A DNA stretch of 11,548 nt, taken from JAGVVZ01 sp964373165. Its GTDB lineage: Archaea; Aenigmatarchaeota; Aenigmatarchaeia; CG10238-14. Shown one piece after another: positions 5,088-11,548 of this stretch (positions are counted from its first letter, which is position 1; each line of letters starts with the position of its first letter). The notes beneath the pieces are model-generated. The model was not told the DNA's origin. It ran no database searches and saw only the letters and a list, made by a program, of their open reading frames with translations. A program made the position numbers and the translations under genes. The DNA lies in assembly GCA_964373165.1 (NCBI GenBank), contig CAYJTF010000029.1:1-11548 (forward strand), in the 5' to 3' direction.

Positions 5088-6215
5088 TCAATCTCTAAGC
5101 ATGAATTTCTCAATTTCATTCCTTGCCTTTTCTCTTCTTGCCTGATGTTCCTTTAAGAATTTGTTCAGTTTATCTATCAGTATCTGTTTTAATTCTCCTG
5201 TTAGCAGTTTTCCGGATTTATAGTCATCATGTATTTTCTTTAGTTTTTTGTCATTTTCTTCGAAGAAGGTGAGCCATTGGTATGAAACATCAATATCCGG
5301 ATTTCCACCTTTTTTTCTGTGCTCTTCTATAGTTGCCTGGCCACCAGAATAAGCGTACTTCATTACTTTATCATACACTTGTTTGGGATTGTCGACAGTA
5401 AAAATTGCGGTATGTGATTCAGATGACGACATCTTACCTTCATGTTCTATGCCTTGTAGACCTGGCAGAAACCTGCAAAGCAACGTTGCAGGTTTTGGAT
5501 AACCCAAAGATATGGCAACGTCTCTCGTCAGTCTGAAGTGAACATCTTGATCTATCGCGCATGGAATTAAGCAGTGCGTTTCTTTTTTCTCTAGAATTGT
5601 TGGCAAAAATGCAGGAACGGATTGCATAGATGTGTAAAAATACTCTCCAATATTATTAGAGTCTGTAAAGCCGAATGTTGATTTGGCAGTCGAAACAGTA
5701 ATTTTTTTCGCCACAAAACATGCGTTTTTATAGAGAGTTTTAGCGTACTCAGTATTCAGGAATATCTTCGTTCTTTTCGGATCAAAACCCAGAGCAATTA
5801 TATCCAATATATTTTCATATGCCCATTTTTTAGCATCATCCATCGAAAAATTATCTTTGAACAGAAACTTTTCCTCATCCGGAATTTCAAACAATAGTGT
5901 TGCTTTAAACTTATCCTGAAGCCATTTTGTAAATATCCACGGAACCAAATGACCTATATGAACAGGGCCTGATGGTGCTCTTCCGGTGTATAAATAAAAT
6001 TTCTTACCTTTCTCTAAATCATTTAAAATTACATCAAAATACATATGAGCGAAGAAAACACCTCTTCTTAAAAAATGATGCACCTCTCCTGTGTGTTTCT
6101 TCATTCTTTCTAATAGCTTATTATCAAGATGTTGGACACCAAATTGTTTTATTAATTTGTTATAGTCTATATTTCCTTTAACTTCCCATGGTGTGACAAT
6201 AAATTTATCTGTCAT
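5088..6215 (-). CDS. trpS: Tryptophanyl-tRNA synthetase (archaeal/eukaryotic type)
   Basis: A 375-residue class I synthetase of usual length. The N-terminus KFIVTPWEVKGNIDYNKLI is typical of archaeal TrpRS. The Rossmann fold carries GRAPSGPVHIGHL with HIGH at 86-89, the DQD segment at about 222-224 (CAIDQDVHFRLTRDVA) and the KMSSS loop at 261-265. The C-terminal part has SGGQATIEEHRKKGGNPDID and SGKLLTGELK. It activates tryptophan with ATP and charges tRNA-Trp in the cytoplasm. All catalytic signatures are intact, in contrast to its paralogue at 7764-8741. The start has a GATGATT site 3 bases upstream and follows the B3/B4 gene by 16 bases, so it seems to be the last gene of the racemase operon. 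Confidence 0.95.
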   Translation of the reverse strand: MTDKFIVTPWEVKGNIDYNKLIKQFGVQHLDNKLLERMKKHTGEVHHFLRRGVFFAHMYFDVILNDLEKGKKFYLYTGRAPSGPVHIGHLVPWIFTKWLQDKFKATLLFEIPDEEKFLFKDNFSMDDAKKWAYENILDIIALGFDPKRTKIFLNTEYAKTLYKNACFVAKKITVSTAKSTFGFTDSNNIGEYFYTSMQSVPAFLPTILEKKETHCLIPCAIDQDVHFRLTRDVAISLGYPKPATLLCRFLPGLQGIEHEGKMSSSESHTAIFTVDNPKQVYDKVMKYAYSGGQATIEEHRKKGGNPDIDVSYQWLTFFEENDKKLKKIHDDYKSGKLLTGELKQILIDKLNKFLKEHQARREKARNEIEKFMLRD

Positions 6216-6231
6216 ATAATCATCTATACTA

Positions 6232-6900
6232 TTATTTTTTTACGTTAAAAACTTCAATATCGCCAAAATCTAGTTTATTTTCTCCCAAAATTTTCAAGTA
6301 ATCAATAATATCCTGCATATGATCTCTGATATCGTTGTCTGATACATTAAATGGACAGTAACACATAAACATAAATTTTTTTGTTCCGTCTGTAATCTTT
6401 GTTCTTAAGTCAGGACCATAAAATACACTAGATATTATTCCATTATTATCAGAAGCAAATATGTCGCCTTTTTTTAGTTTTTGCTGTTTACAATTTATTT
6501 TTACATACTCCTCTGTGCCATCTGAGCAAGAAACTTCTATTTTTTCTCCAAGCTTATCCATATCATGACCGGCCGTTAGAATTATATTTTTCAATTCGGC
6601 CATAAACATACAAGTGACGACAGGACTCACAAGTGGGATTTCCTTGTTTCCTATAACAGATTTTATTTGAAATTCCATCGGCACTCTTGAGCTGAACTTA
6701 TTATAAAATGCATTATATTTTATTATTCTATCTAATCTTTCTGTATCTTTATAGTTCTCCCTTATCATGTTTTCTAGTTCTCCCTTTTTTGTAATTAGAT
6801 CCTGATTTAATTCCAACTTGCTTTTTGTTTTGGCTTTAAAAATTGAAACCTTTAAGTCGGGATAGGCAGACTTTAAATTCTGGTTAATTGATAGCTGCAT
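6232..6900 (-). CDS. Solo B3/B4-domain protein (PheRS beta editing-domain fold)
   Basis: A 222-residue protein related to COG3382, stand-alone copies of the B3/B4 domain that in PheRS beta hydrolyses wrongly charged Tyr-tRNA. Visible features: KYNAFYNKFSSRVPMEF (61-77), IPLVSPVVTCMFMAEL (88-103), the motif GHDMDKLGEKIEV (111-123), KKGDIFASDNNG (143-154) and a closing DLRTKITDGTKKFMFM (164-179). The N-terminal 55 residues are a lysine-rich helical region. Solo members have been suggested as nucleic-acid binding or trans-editing proteins; none of this is proven for this gene. It starts on the base after the stop of the acetamidase-family gene, with AAGTGATT before its ATG, and trpS follows 16 bases later. 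Confidence 0.8.
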   Translation of the reverse strand: MQLSINQNLKSAYPDLKVSIFKAKTKSKLELNQDLITKKGELENMIRENYKDTERLDRIIKYNAFYNKFSSRVPMEFQIKSVIGNKEIPLVSPVVTCMFMAELKNIILTAGHDMDKLGEKIEVSCSDGTEEYVKINCKQQKLKKGDIFASDNNGIISSVFYGPDLRTKITDGTKKFMFMCYCPFNVSDNDIRDHMQDIIDYLKILGENKLDFGDIEVFNVKK

Positions 6901-7767
6901 TTAATCACTTCTTATATAATTTTTTATGATATCCTTTTTAATTAAAGCAATTGCCACGACTTCATCATGCACACCCAACCTCACATTACAGGCCGCACTT
7001 ATCAAGACATGAGCATCCATTTTATCAATACCTATTTCATATACTAAAAAATCGAACATATCATTTACAGCAGTCTTGGTGGCGGTTTCCATATACTTTT
7101 CTATAGCAACTGTCGCAAATTCCTCTTTTGTTTCTATTCTCGGTCGTAAAATTTTTTGCGGGATCAAATTTATTTTAATTGAAACCTCGCCATAAGTTTC
7201 TATAGCACAAAGCGTGGGTTCACTCTCACCCATTAATGCGTGCAAATCTCCAATATATAGCAGTCCACCCGGAACAAATACGGGTAAATAAACAGTGCTT
7301 CCTTTTCTAACGAGATTTATGTCCATGTTACCTCCAAAATAACCTGCTTTTAATGTTGAAACAGGATTTTTCGGTGCGGTGCCTATACATCCTATCATGG
7401 GATCTATTTGTATTCTTATTCTGTCGTTGAGTACGAGCTTCTTTTTTTCAATCTTCATTATCTTTATTCCAGATACACGACCGTTGAGCATCCCCCAATC
7501 TTTTGCTATATTCGTCCCTTTATGACCTACTTTTATATCTAATATATCCACGGATAAGCTCATTCCCGGTTCTGCCCCATTTACATAAATAGGACCCGTG
7601 CAGGGATTAGCGTATTTCATTATTTTCTCGTTTGGCCAGTCAGATTTCTTTTTAATCATTCCCGAAAAACAGTCTTCTATTCTGAGCTTTATTATTTCAC
7701 CTGGATTTATAGTAATTACAGGTTTTTTTTCTTCGAATGCATAACTAAATTCTTCTATTTTTCTCAT
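6901..7767 (-). CDS. Acetamidase/formamidase family hydrolase
   Basis: A 288-residue protein of the FmdA_AmdA family. Conserved blocks appear in order: NPCTGPIYVNGAEPGMSLSV (54-73), PMIGCIGTAP (123-132), GYFGGNMDI (142-150), VFVPGGLLYIGDLHALMGES (163-182) and a C-terminal domain ending GVHDEVVAIALI. These enzymes hydrolyse short amides such as formamide or acetamide to ammonia and an acid. The usual HAxQGDGE loop reads HALMGESE here, so the substrate may differ. The ATG overlaps the stop of the TrpRS-like gene as ATGA, and the B3/B4 gene starts directly after its stop, so it belongs to the operon. The family is clear, the substrate is not. Confidence 0.9.
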   Translation of the reverse strand: MRKIEEFSYAFEEKKPVITINPGEIIKLRIEDCFSGMIKKKSDWPNEKIMKYANPCTGPIYVNGAEPGMSLSVDILDIKVGHKGTNIAKDWGMLNGRVSGIKIMKIEKKKLVLNDRIRIQIDPMIGCIGTAPKNPVSTLKAGYFGGNMDINLVRKGSTVYLPVFVPGGLLYIGDLHALMGESEPTLCAIETYGEVSIKINLIPQKILRPRIETKEEFATVAIEKYMETATKTAVNDMFDFLVYEIGIDKMDAHVLISAACNVRLGVHDEVVAIALIKKDIIKNYIRSD

Positions 7768-8741
7768 GGCCTTCTCTCCGTTCCTCGAATAAAGAGTTCA
7801 TACTCTTCCATAACCAGTGATTTATGACCTGTACATCCAAGAGTACCTCTCATACATCTTTCAGCACAAGTAGCTGGTACCGCATCATCACATGCGATCA
7901 TAGAATGCACTACTTGTACTGGACACTGATATGGCTTACCGCCTTGTGACTCATGCTCTTCTTTTGTTCTACCGCCAGTTGTAATTGAATGTATTATTTT
8001 ATCAGGATCATCACTCATTAAATGAAGTTTATTTGTTTCACTAGCAGCATACATTGTACTTTTTCCGTCCAAACTCACAGCTTCACAGTATGCTAACGCT
8101 CCTAAATTTTCACTTCTGTATCCAAGATATTTTGCAATTCTTTTAGCTGTTATTACAGGACCGGCACATCCCTCATCAGATACCACAACAGTATTTCCAT
8201 GATCTTCTATACACAGAAAGATATCTGCTATTTCTAGAATTCCTAATGAAAGTTGGAGATGCCCATCTCCAAGAGGATAAGCATTTAGAGGATTTCCATA
8301 TTTCATGAAAGGCAATATTCTCGAAAACATTCCCAATCTTCTAGACATATAAGGTTCTTCTGAAACGTCTATTACTTCAAATCCTCTGCTATTAAGTAAC
8401 TTTCTTGCTCCCCTCTCATTTCTTTTTATATCTTCAACTGGTAACAAATTGTAGGTCTCATATTCATATGTAGGTATGAGAAATCTAACTGGATGGATAT
8501 TTTTCAACGAATCTGCTATTTCTAAAGACGGGTAAACAGACAATCCAATACCACCACTTTCAAAACACATGCAGGTAAGTATTGTCGCATCTGAATAGAA
8601 TGGTATATAACCTATTAAATGCCCTCTTCTAATAATTAAACTTTCATTATACAAACCGGGTAATTCTCCCGCTGGTCTTAGTGGTAACCTACTGATTTTT
8701 TCTGCCATTAATGGTACTAAACCATATAAGAAACTCGACAT
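7764..8741 (-). CDS. TrpRS-like paralogue with degenerate catalytic motifs
   Basis: A 325-residue protein whose C-terminal two thirds align by eye with tryptophanyl-tRNA synthetases. LGILEIADIFLCIEDHGNTV (166-185) and TAKRIAKYLGY (198-208) match the second Rossmann half; SLDGKSTMYAASETNKLHL (223-241) matches the KMSKS loop; TTGGRTKEEHESQGGKP (254-270) and CMRGTLGCTGHK (296-307) match TrpRS. The last block resembles the CxxG...C..CK region of TrpRS forms with Cys clusters. Differences: HIGH reads RRGHL (38-42) without the PSG lead-in, the DQD position reads DEG, and KMSKS lacks its second lysine pattern. Cys 273, 284, 292, 296 and 303 could bind iron-sulfur or zinc. It is probably not a normal tRNA-charging enzyme. 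It starts 4 bases after the racemase stop with GGATGATC upstream and overlaps the next gene as ATGA. Confidence 0.7.
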   Translation of the reverse strand: MSSFLYGLVPLMAEKISRLPLRPAGELPGLYNESLIIRRGHLIGYIPFYSDATILTCMCFESGGIGLSVYPSLEIADSLKNIHPVRFLIPTYEYETYNLLPVEDIKRNERGARKLLNSRGFEVIDVSEEPYMSRRLGMFSRILPFMKYGNPLNAYPLGDGHLQLSLGILEIADIFLCIEDHGNTVVVSDEGCAGPVITAKRIAKYLGYRSENLGALAYCEAVSLDGKSTMYAASETNKLHLMSDDPDKIIHSITTGGRTKEEHESQGGKPYQCPVQVVHSMIACDDAVPATCAERCMRGTLGCTGHKSLVMEEYELFIRGTERRP

Positions 8742-8745
8742 AAGA

Positions 8746-9460
8746 TCATCCTTTCAGAATTTCAAAGGTTTTTTTGATCAAAATATCTGTTGTGTCCAAA
8801 ACGCTGACATTAAAGTCTATTTCGGGCATTACAAGCTGTAATTCGGTACATGCAAGAAGAAGACAATCAGGACCCTGTGAAATTAATTCGTTGCCTATCC
8901 GCTCTATCGAATCACGGTCTTTCTTGCCCTCAAGTATATCTACTATCAATGAAGAGAGCATTCTTTGTCTTTTAGTTGGCGGTACTGTGAATTTTATCCC
9001 ATTCCTTTTCAATTCTTTCTGATAAATTCCACTTTCTATTGTTTTTGTCGTGCCTAGTATTCCTACATTTTTAAAATTATGGGAGATTATATCCTTTACA
9101 GATTCTTCGACTATGCTAATAACAGGAACAGACGAGAATTTTCTGAAATCTTCTATGAAAACATGAACAGTATTGCAAGGTATCACTATATAATTTGCGC
9201 CTGCCTTGTTTAGCCGAAGAATGCAATCTTTTATGAAAGGCAATATATCCTGTTCGTTTTTTGAGTGTATTATTATTTCTCTTTCTAAACGGAATGGAAA
9301 TGCCACGTTATCTATGATCAAGGATGGGTATGAATCGTCATATTTTCTAGCCAGCTCTATGAGTTTTAAATAAAATTGGGATGTAGTTTCTGGTCCCAAT
9401 CCTCCTACAATTCCTACTATCCGTTTCTTCTCTTCCTTTCCAAACTAGTTCACCAGTCAT
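8746..9460 (-). CDS. Aspartate/glutamate racemase family protein, N-terminus one base out of frame
   Basis: The family core is plain: GIVGGLGPETTSQFY at the N-terminus, VIPCNTVHVF with the first catalytic cysteine, VGILGTTKTIESGIYQKEL in the middle, and LLACTEL with the second cysteine. Both cysteines are present, so a cofactor-independent racemase of Asp, Glu or a related amino acid is likely. The core frame is open only from 9444, right after a TAG, and has no ATG or GTG; the first usual start would be TTG 9399, which would cut off the essential GIVGG strand. An ATG at 9460 that overlaps the regulator stop (ATGA) gives MTGELVWKGREE in another frame, and joining needs one skipped base around 9425-9440. 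I annotate from 9460. The TrpRS-like gene follows 4 bases on. Confidence 0.75.
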
Positions 9461-9691
9461 CCTGACTCGCCTCTCAATTTATAGGTTTTACATCTCATGT
9501 CCCCAAAAACAAGATTTTCAAGAACAATATCCCTTTGTTTAAGAAAAGAAAGGCAATATTTAATATTCCTAACTGATAAGCCTGTTCTATTTCTAATTTC
9601 CTTTTGATTTATACCACGAGAATTAGAACTGGACAAAACTAATAATATTCTTTTAGCGGACTTCGAAAGTCCAAACGTTTTCGCCAGCCAT
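9457..9691 (-). CDS. Winged-helix transcriptional regulator, start out of frame by one base
   Basis: The minus-strand frame from 9690 to 9457 is open and reads WLAKTFGLSKSAKRILLVL, then GINQKEIRNRTGLSVRNI, KYCLSFLKQRDIVLENL and VFGDMRCKTYKLRGESG. This is a MarR/ArsR-like winged helix: helix-turn-helix with GLSVRNIKYCLSFLKQRD as recognition helix, and GDMRCKTYKL as the wing. The frame has no ATG, GTG or TTG before the fold; TGA precedes it at 9697-9699. ATG 9691 sits one base off frame, 29 bases behind a TATA box, and would give MLAKTFGLSK if one base were skipped. About 78 residues. It heads the racemase operon and its stop overlaps the next ATG as ATGA, so it likely controls these genes. Confidence 0.6.
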
Positions 9692-9698
9692 TTGACTC

Positions 9699-9718
9699 AA
9701 CAATATTATACAATTGTT
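9699..9718. promoter_or_regulatory. Imperfect 20-bp palindrome, candidate operator
   Basis: On the minus strand AACAATTGTATAATATTGTT has matching arms AACAAT and ATTGTT, and 8 of its 10 base pairs are complementary. It lies 1 base behind the TATA box and 7 bases before the ATG at 9691, an ideal place to block the transcription start. A dimeric winged-helix protein such as the one encoded just downstream would fit, giving autoregulation. Inferred, not shown. Confidence 0.5.
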
Positions 9719-9719
9719 A

Positions 9720-9727
9720 CTTATAAA
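9720..9727 (-). promoter_or_regulatory. TATA box (TTTATAAG) of the racemase/TrpRS-like operon
   Basis: TTTATAAG on the minus strand lies 28 bases before ATG 9691, the standard archaeal distance for a short-leader transcript. It is the only good promoter-like element I see ahead of the run of six genes down to trpS, and it lies 22 bases after the stop of the 108-aa gene. Confidence 0.55.
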
Positions 9728-9748
9728 TCACTTTCTATCGGTGCAAGT

Positions 9749-10075
9749 CTATCGGGACAAAATATCCCTGATTATCATATGTGGTTTTATTGGGTTATAC
9801 TCTACGATTGATCTCATTTGCCTTTTAATTTTATCATAACCCTCTCTATCTACTTCCAATATGACTTCTCTTGCTTGGGGAAACGCGGGTCCAGAAATAG
9901 CCAAATAGTAGTTATGAATTATTTCAAAGACATACACATCCCCTATATCATATCCTCTTAACCTGTCAATTGTTGTTCGAGGACACGTCATACCATATGC
10001 ATAAATCACTAAAACTGATTTCAGATCATCTGGTTTCATGGATAGAAGCATTTCTTCTGTTAGCTCTGGGCTCAT
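9749..10075 (-). CDS. Hypothetical protein, 108 residues
   Basis: A soluble, mixed alpha/beta protein with no signal peptide or membrane segment. The N-terminus MSPELTEEMLLSMKPDDLKS is helical and acidic; then VLVIYAYGMTCPRTTIDRLR, the strand-rich GDVYVFEIIHNYYLAISGPA and REVILEVDREGYDKIKRQMR, ending in IRDILSR. There is a single cysteine (in TCPRT). I do not recognise a family. It may be a real gene because of the good length, a TTTAAG box 33 bases before its ATG and a regular fold pattern. It reads in the same direction as the racemase operon, but that operon has its own promoter, so a shared job is uncertain. Confidence 0.65.
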   Translation of the reverse strand: MSPELTEEMLLSMKPDDLKSVLVIYAYGMTCPRTTIDRLRGYDIGDVYVFEIIHNYYLAISGPAFPQAREVILEVDREGYDKIKRQMRSIVEYNPIKPHMIIRDILSR

Positions 10076-10108
10076 GTTATCTCTCTGCAGAAAATTTAAG
10101 CAAGAATC

Positions 10109-10114
10109 CTTAAA
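10109..10114 (-). promoter_or_regulatory. TATA-like box (TTTAAG) for the 108-aa gene
   Basis: On the minus strand TTTAAG ends 33 bases before ATG 10075, as in front of sepF. A second AT-rich element (CTTAAATTT at 10092-10100) lies closer. This 95-base gap drives two diverging genes. Confidence 0.35.
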
Positions 10115-10143
10115 CGAATTTCCGTAGGTGCAAAATAAAATGT

Positions 10144-10156
10144 TTTATTAAATATA
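10144..10156 (+). promoter_or_regulatory. TATA-like box before the HExxH gene
   Basis: TTTATTAAATATA ends 14 bases before ATG 10171, and its core is about 20-25 bases from the start codon, consistent with a leaderless transcript. No ribosome-binding site is visible. Confidence 0.45.
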
Positions 10157-10170
10157 TTCCATATTCTATT

Positions 10171-11109
10171 ATGCTCCAGGTGATAAAACACATAGATGTC
10201 AAGGGCAAGCAAAAGGGCATCGTATCGATTGCCATATCTAACGTAATAAAGGAATTTGAAAAAAGGGCCCATGTAAAGGGATTGAAAAAATTGGATGTTT
10301 ACGTTACTACAAATCCTATCGCTATTTGCAAAATTATTCTTAATTCGGGAAAAAAATTAAAAATAAAGAGACACGGTGAGATGAGAGAATGGGTATGCGG
10401 CAACAAGCCTAACTTTTCATACTGGGAGAAGGGGGAGTCACCCATTATAATGTTAAATGCGAATGAAGAAATATTTCGAACGAACAATATTCAAGCTATA
10501 TCCGGTCTATTTGCACATGAACTGATGCACTTGTTGAATAAACAAGACGGAATAGAAGATATACTGAATGAAGAAATGGAAAACGCTGCAGACAGAATTT
10601 TTTATTTGTTAGACAGACATAAACCGAAAAGGCCGTTTACAATTGAAAGATTATTGGTATCATTTACAAGAGTAGGCTCGACAATGACGCTGCTTATAAA
10701 AGATATACTGGCCAACTCCCGTGTCATGGCCTTTGGATTTGACAATCAGCTCTATGAAAATTATAAAGTTGTCTTGGAAAATGCTAATAAAATACTTTAT
10801 ACAGAAAACGGGATTTTAAATGATCTAAAAAAGGATAAAAAACATGTGTTGGATGATGCGTTTTTAGCATATATAGGATTGAATATGACGTGGATAACTT
10901 TCAAAATGTTCCAGAATAAAAGATATCTTGAATTAAAAAATATGGTTAATATGAAAGTTCCTGATGTAATTAGAAAGAACGGCGAACCAGTAATAGAAGA
11001 TATGATGAATTTAAGATCGGGAAAAGACAGGAAAACTATAAGAAGGCTTCTGCTGATGGCGATTAGCAACTACTATAGAACGGTTGAATATTTCTGCAAA
11101 AAGCTATAG
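10171..11109 (+). CDS. HExxH putative metallopeptidase, cytoplasmic
   Basis: A 312-residue protein with no signal peptide. The zinc motif HELMH is at residues 116-120 within AISGLFAHELMHLLNKQDGI, followed by ILNEEMENAADRI, where E134, E135 or E137 could be the third ligand. The first 100 residues are mixed alpha/beta (VYVTTNPIAICKI); the long C-terminal part (150-312) is mainly helical and mildly hydrophobic (STMTLLIKDIL, YIGLNMTWITFKMF). I believe it belongs to an uncharacterised archaeal HExxH family (possibly DUF5781), recalled and not verified. Substrate unknown. It is a single gene, divergent from the 108-aa gene, with its own TATA-like box; the stop is TAG. Confidence 0.75.
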   Translation: MLQVIKHIDVKGKQKGIVSIAISNVIKEFEKRAHVKGLKKLDVYVTTNPIAICKIILNSGKKLKIKRHGEMREWVCGNKPNFSYWEKGESPIIMLNANEEIFRTNNIQAISGLFAHELMHLLNKQDGIEDILNEEMENAADRIFYLLDRHKPKRPFTIERLLVSFTRVGSTMTLLIKDILANSRVMAFGFDNQLYENYKVVLENANKILYTENGILNDLKKDKKHVLDDAFLAYIGLNMTWITFKMFQNKRYLELKNMVNMKVPDVIRKNGEPVIEDMMNLRSGKDRKTIRRLLLMAISNYYRTVEYFCKKL

Positions 11110-11113
11110 ATTG

Positions 11114-11122
11114 TATTTAAAT
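11114..11122 (+). promoter_or_regulatory. TATA-like box (TATTTAAAT) for the lipoprotein gene
   Basis: TATTTAAAT lies 34 bases before ATG 11157, giving a leader of about 10 bases. It begins only 4 bases after the stop of the HExxH gene, so the lipoprotein has its own promoter. Confidence 0.45.
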
Positions 11123-11156
11123 CCTTTGTCATACTTTAGAATATCTGCCTGATAAT

Positions 11157-11548
11157 ATGAAGAAAATGTATTCATTACTTTTAGCTCTAGCACTAGCTGC
11201 TTGTGGTGAAAGTACTGTCATGCCTACTATCACACCTACATTACGAATACCAGATCCAACAATGCAATCTGTTCTTGCCACGGTTGTTTATGAAAATTCT
11301 CAAAGAATAAGTACTGGATCTCCTGATGGTAAATATCTAAATAGAGAAGAAATTGAAGGAAAATGTGGTTTCAGTCCTTCAGATTATAACACCCAAACAT
11401 ATTTTACTCAAGTAGAACAAGGAGATCCAAATAGCGGAGTGCAAGTTTATATTGCTTTTGAAATAGATGGCAAGACTGTTGATTACTTATTAACGTATAG
11501 GCTGGGAGATAAAACAGCTAAAATCCAAAATAGAGATGGAAAGACCGT
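11157..11548 (+). CDS. Lipoprotein, N-terminal part (cut by window end)
   Basis: The open frame runs from ATG 11157 to the window end, 130 codons with no stop. MKKMYSLLLALALAAC is a lipoprotein signal: two lysines, a leucine/alanine core, and lipobox L-A-A-C with cysteine 16. After the cysteine comes a Thr/Pro-rich linker (TPTITPT-like, residues about 20-35), then a folded part with VLATVVYENSQRIS, one further cysteine in GKCGFS, and beta-rich sequence (VQVYIAFEIDGKTVDYLLTY). The mature protein would be anchored outside the membrane through its lipidated cysteine. I do not recognise a family. It was not marked as a long frame because it lacks a stop, but the signal makes it convincing. Confidence 0.75.
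   Translation, partial: MKKMYSLLLALALAACGESTVMPTITPTLRIPDPTMQSVLATVVYENSQRISTGSPDGKYLNREEIEGKCGFSPSDYNTQTYFTQVEQGDPNSGVQVYIAFEIDGKTVDYLLTYRLGDKTAKIQNRDGKT

Noticed and set aside
10797..11069. Open frame of 90 codons on the minus strand
   Set aside because: It runs opposite the HExxH gene and is explained by that gene's codon composition.
1..11548. CRISPR array, tRNA genes, insertion sequences
   Set aside because: No regularly spaced repeats, no tRNA cloverleaf signature and no transposase-like coding or terminal repeats were seen on either strand.

Overview
The window is archaeal, not bacterial. It carries archaeal/eukaryotic-type ribosomal proteins S19e and L37Ae, RNA polymerase subunit P, RNase P protein 4, prefoldin beta, a PDCD5-like protein, UPF0147 and an archaeal-type tryptophanyl-tRNA synthetase. 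SepF points to FtsZ/SepF division, so a euryarchaeal or DPANN-like lineage is more likely than a crenarchaeal one. The DNA is AT-rich and many genes start close behind a TTTAAA-like TATA box. I cannot assign a species.

Layout. 1-440: the 3' end of a metallo-beta-lactamase-fold hydrolase, then a tiny two-helix membrane protein, convergent with sepF. 789-1842: an AT-rich gap, then a secreted HExxH metallopeptidase gene broken by an in-frame TAG and a one-base frame change. 1843-5046 (minus strand): an information-processing cluster in the order small membrane protein, RNase P component 4, small membrane protein, S19e, PDCD5-like, L37Ae, RpoP, a secreted two-repeat protein, prefoldin beta, UPF0147. 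5088-9727 (minus strand): a compact operon with its own promoter and palindromic operator: winged-helix regulator, amino-acid racemase, degenerate TrpRS-like protein, acetamidase/formamidase-family hydrolase, solo B3/B4-domain protein, then canonical TrpRS. 9749-11548: an orphan 108-aa gene, a divergent HExxH protein, and the start of a lipoprotein.

The most interesting part is the 5088-9727 operon. A racemase, a TrpRS paralogue that seems to have lost its ATP-binding signatures, an amide hydrolase and a B3/B4 domain (the fold used for editing in PheRS) sit in front of the normal trpS gene under a dedicated regulator. This could be an amino-acid-derivative pathway or a tRNA-charging quality-control system; no such system is known to me, and the function is inferred from context only.

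A second theme is recoding or damage. Three genes (metallopeptidase, regulator, racemase) each read as a normal protein only if one base is skipped (+1), and the metallopeptidase also has a TAG inside its signal peptide. Assembly indels, real mutations or recoding could explain this; the sequence alone does not decide.
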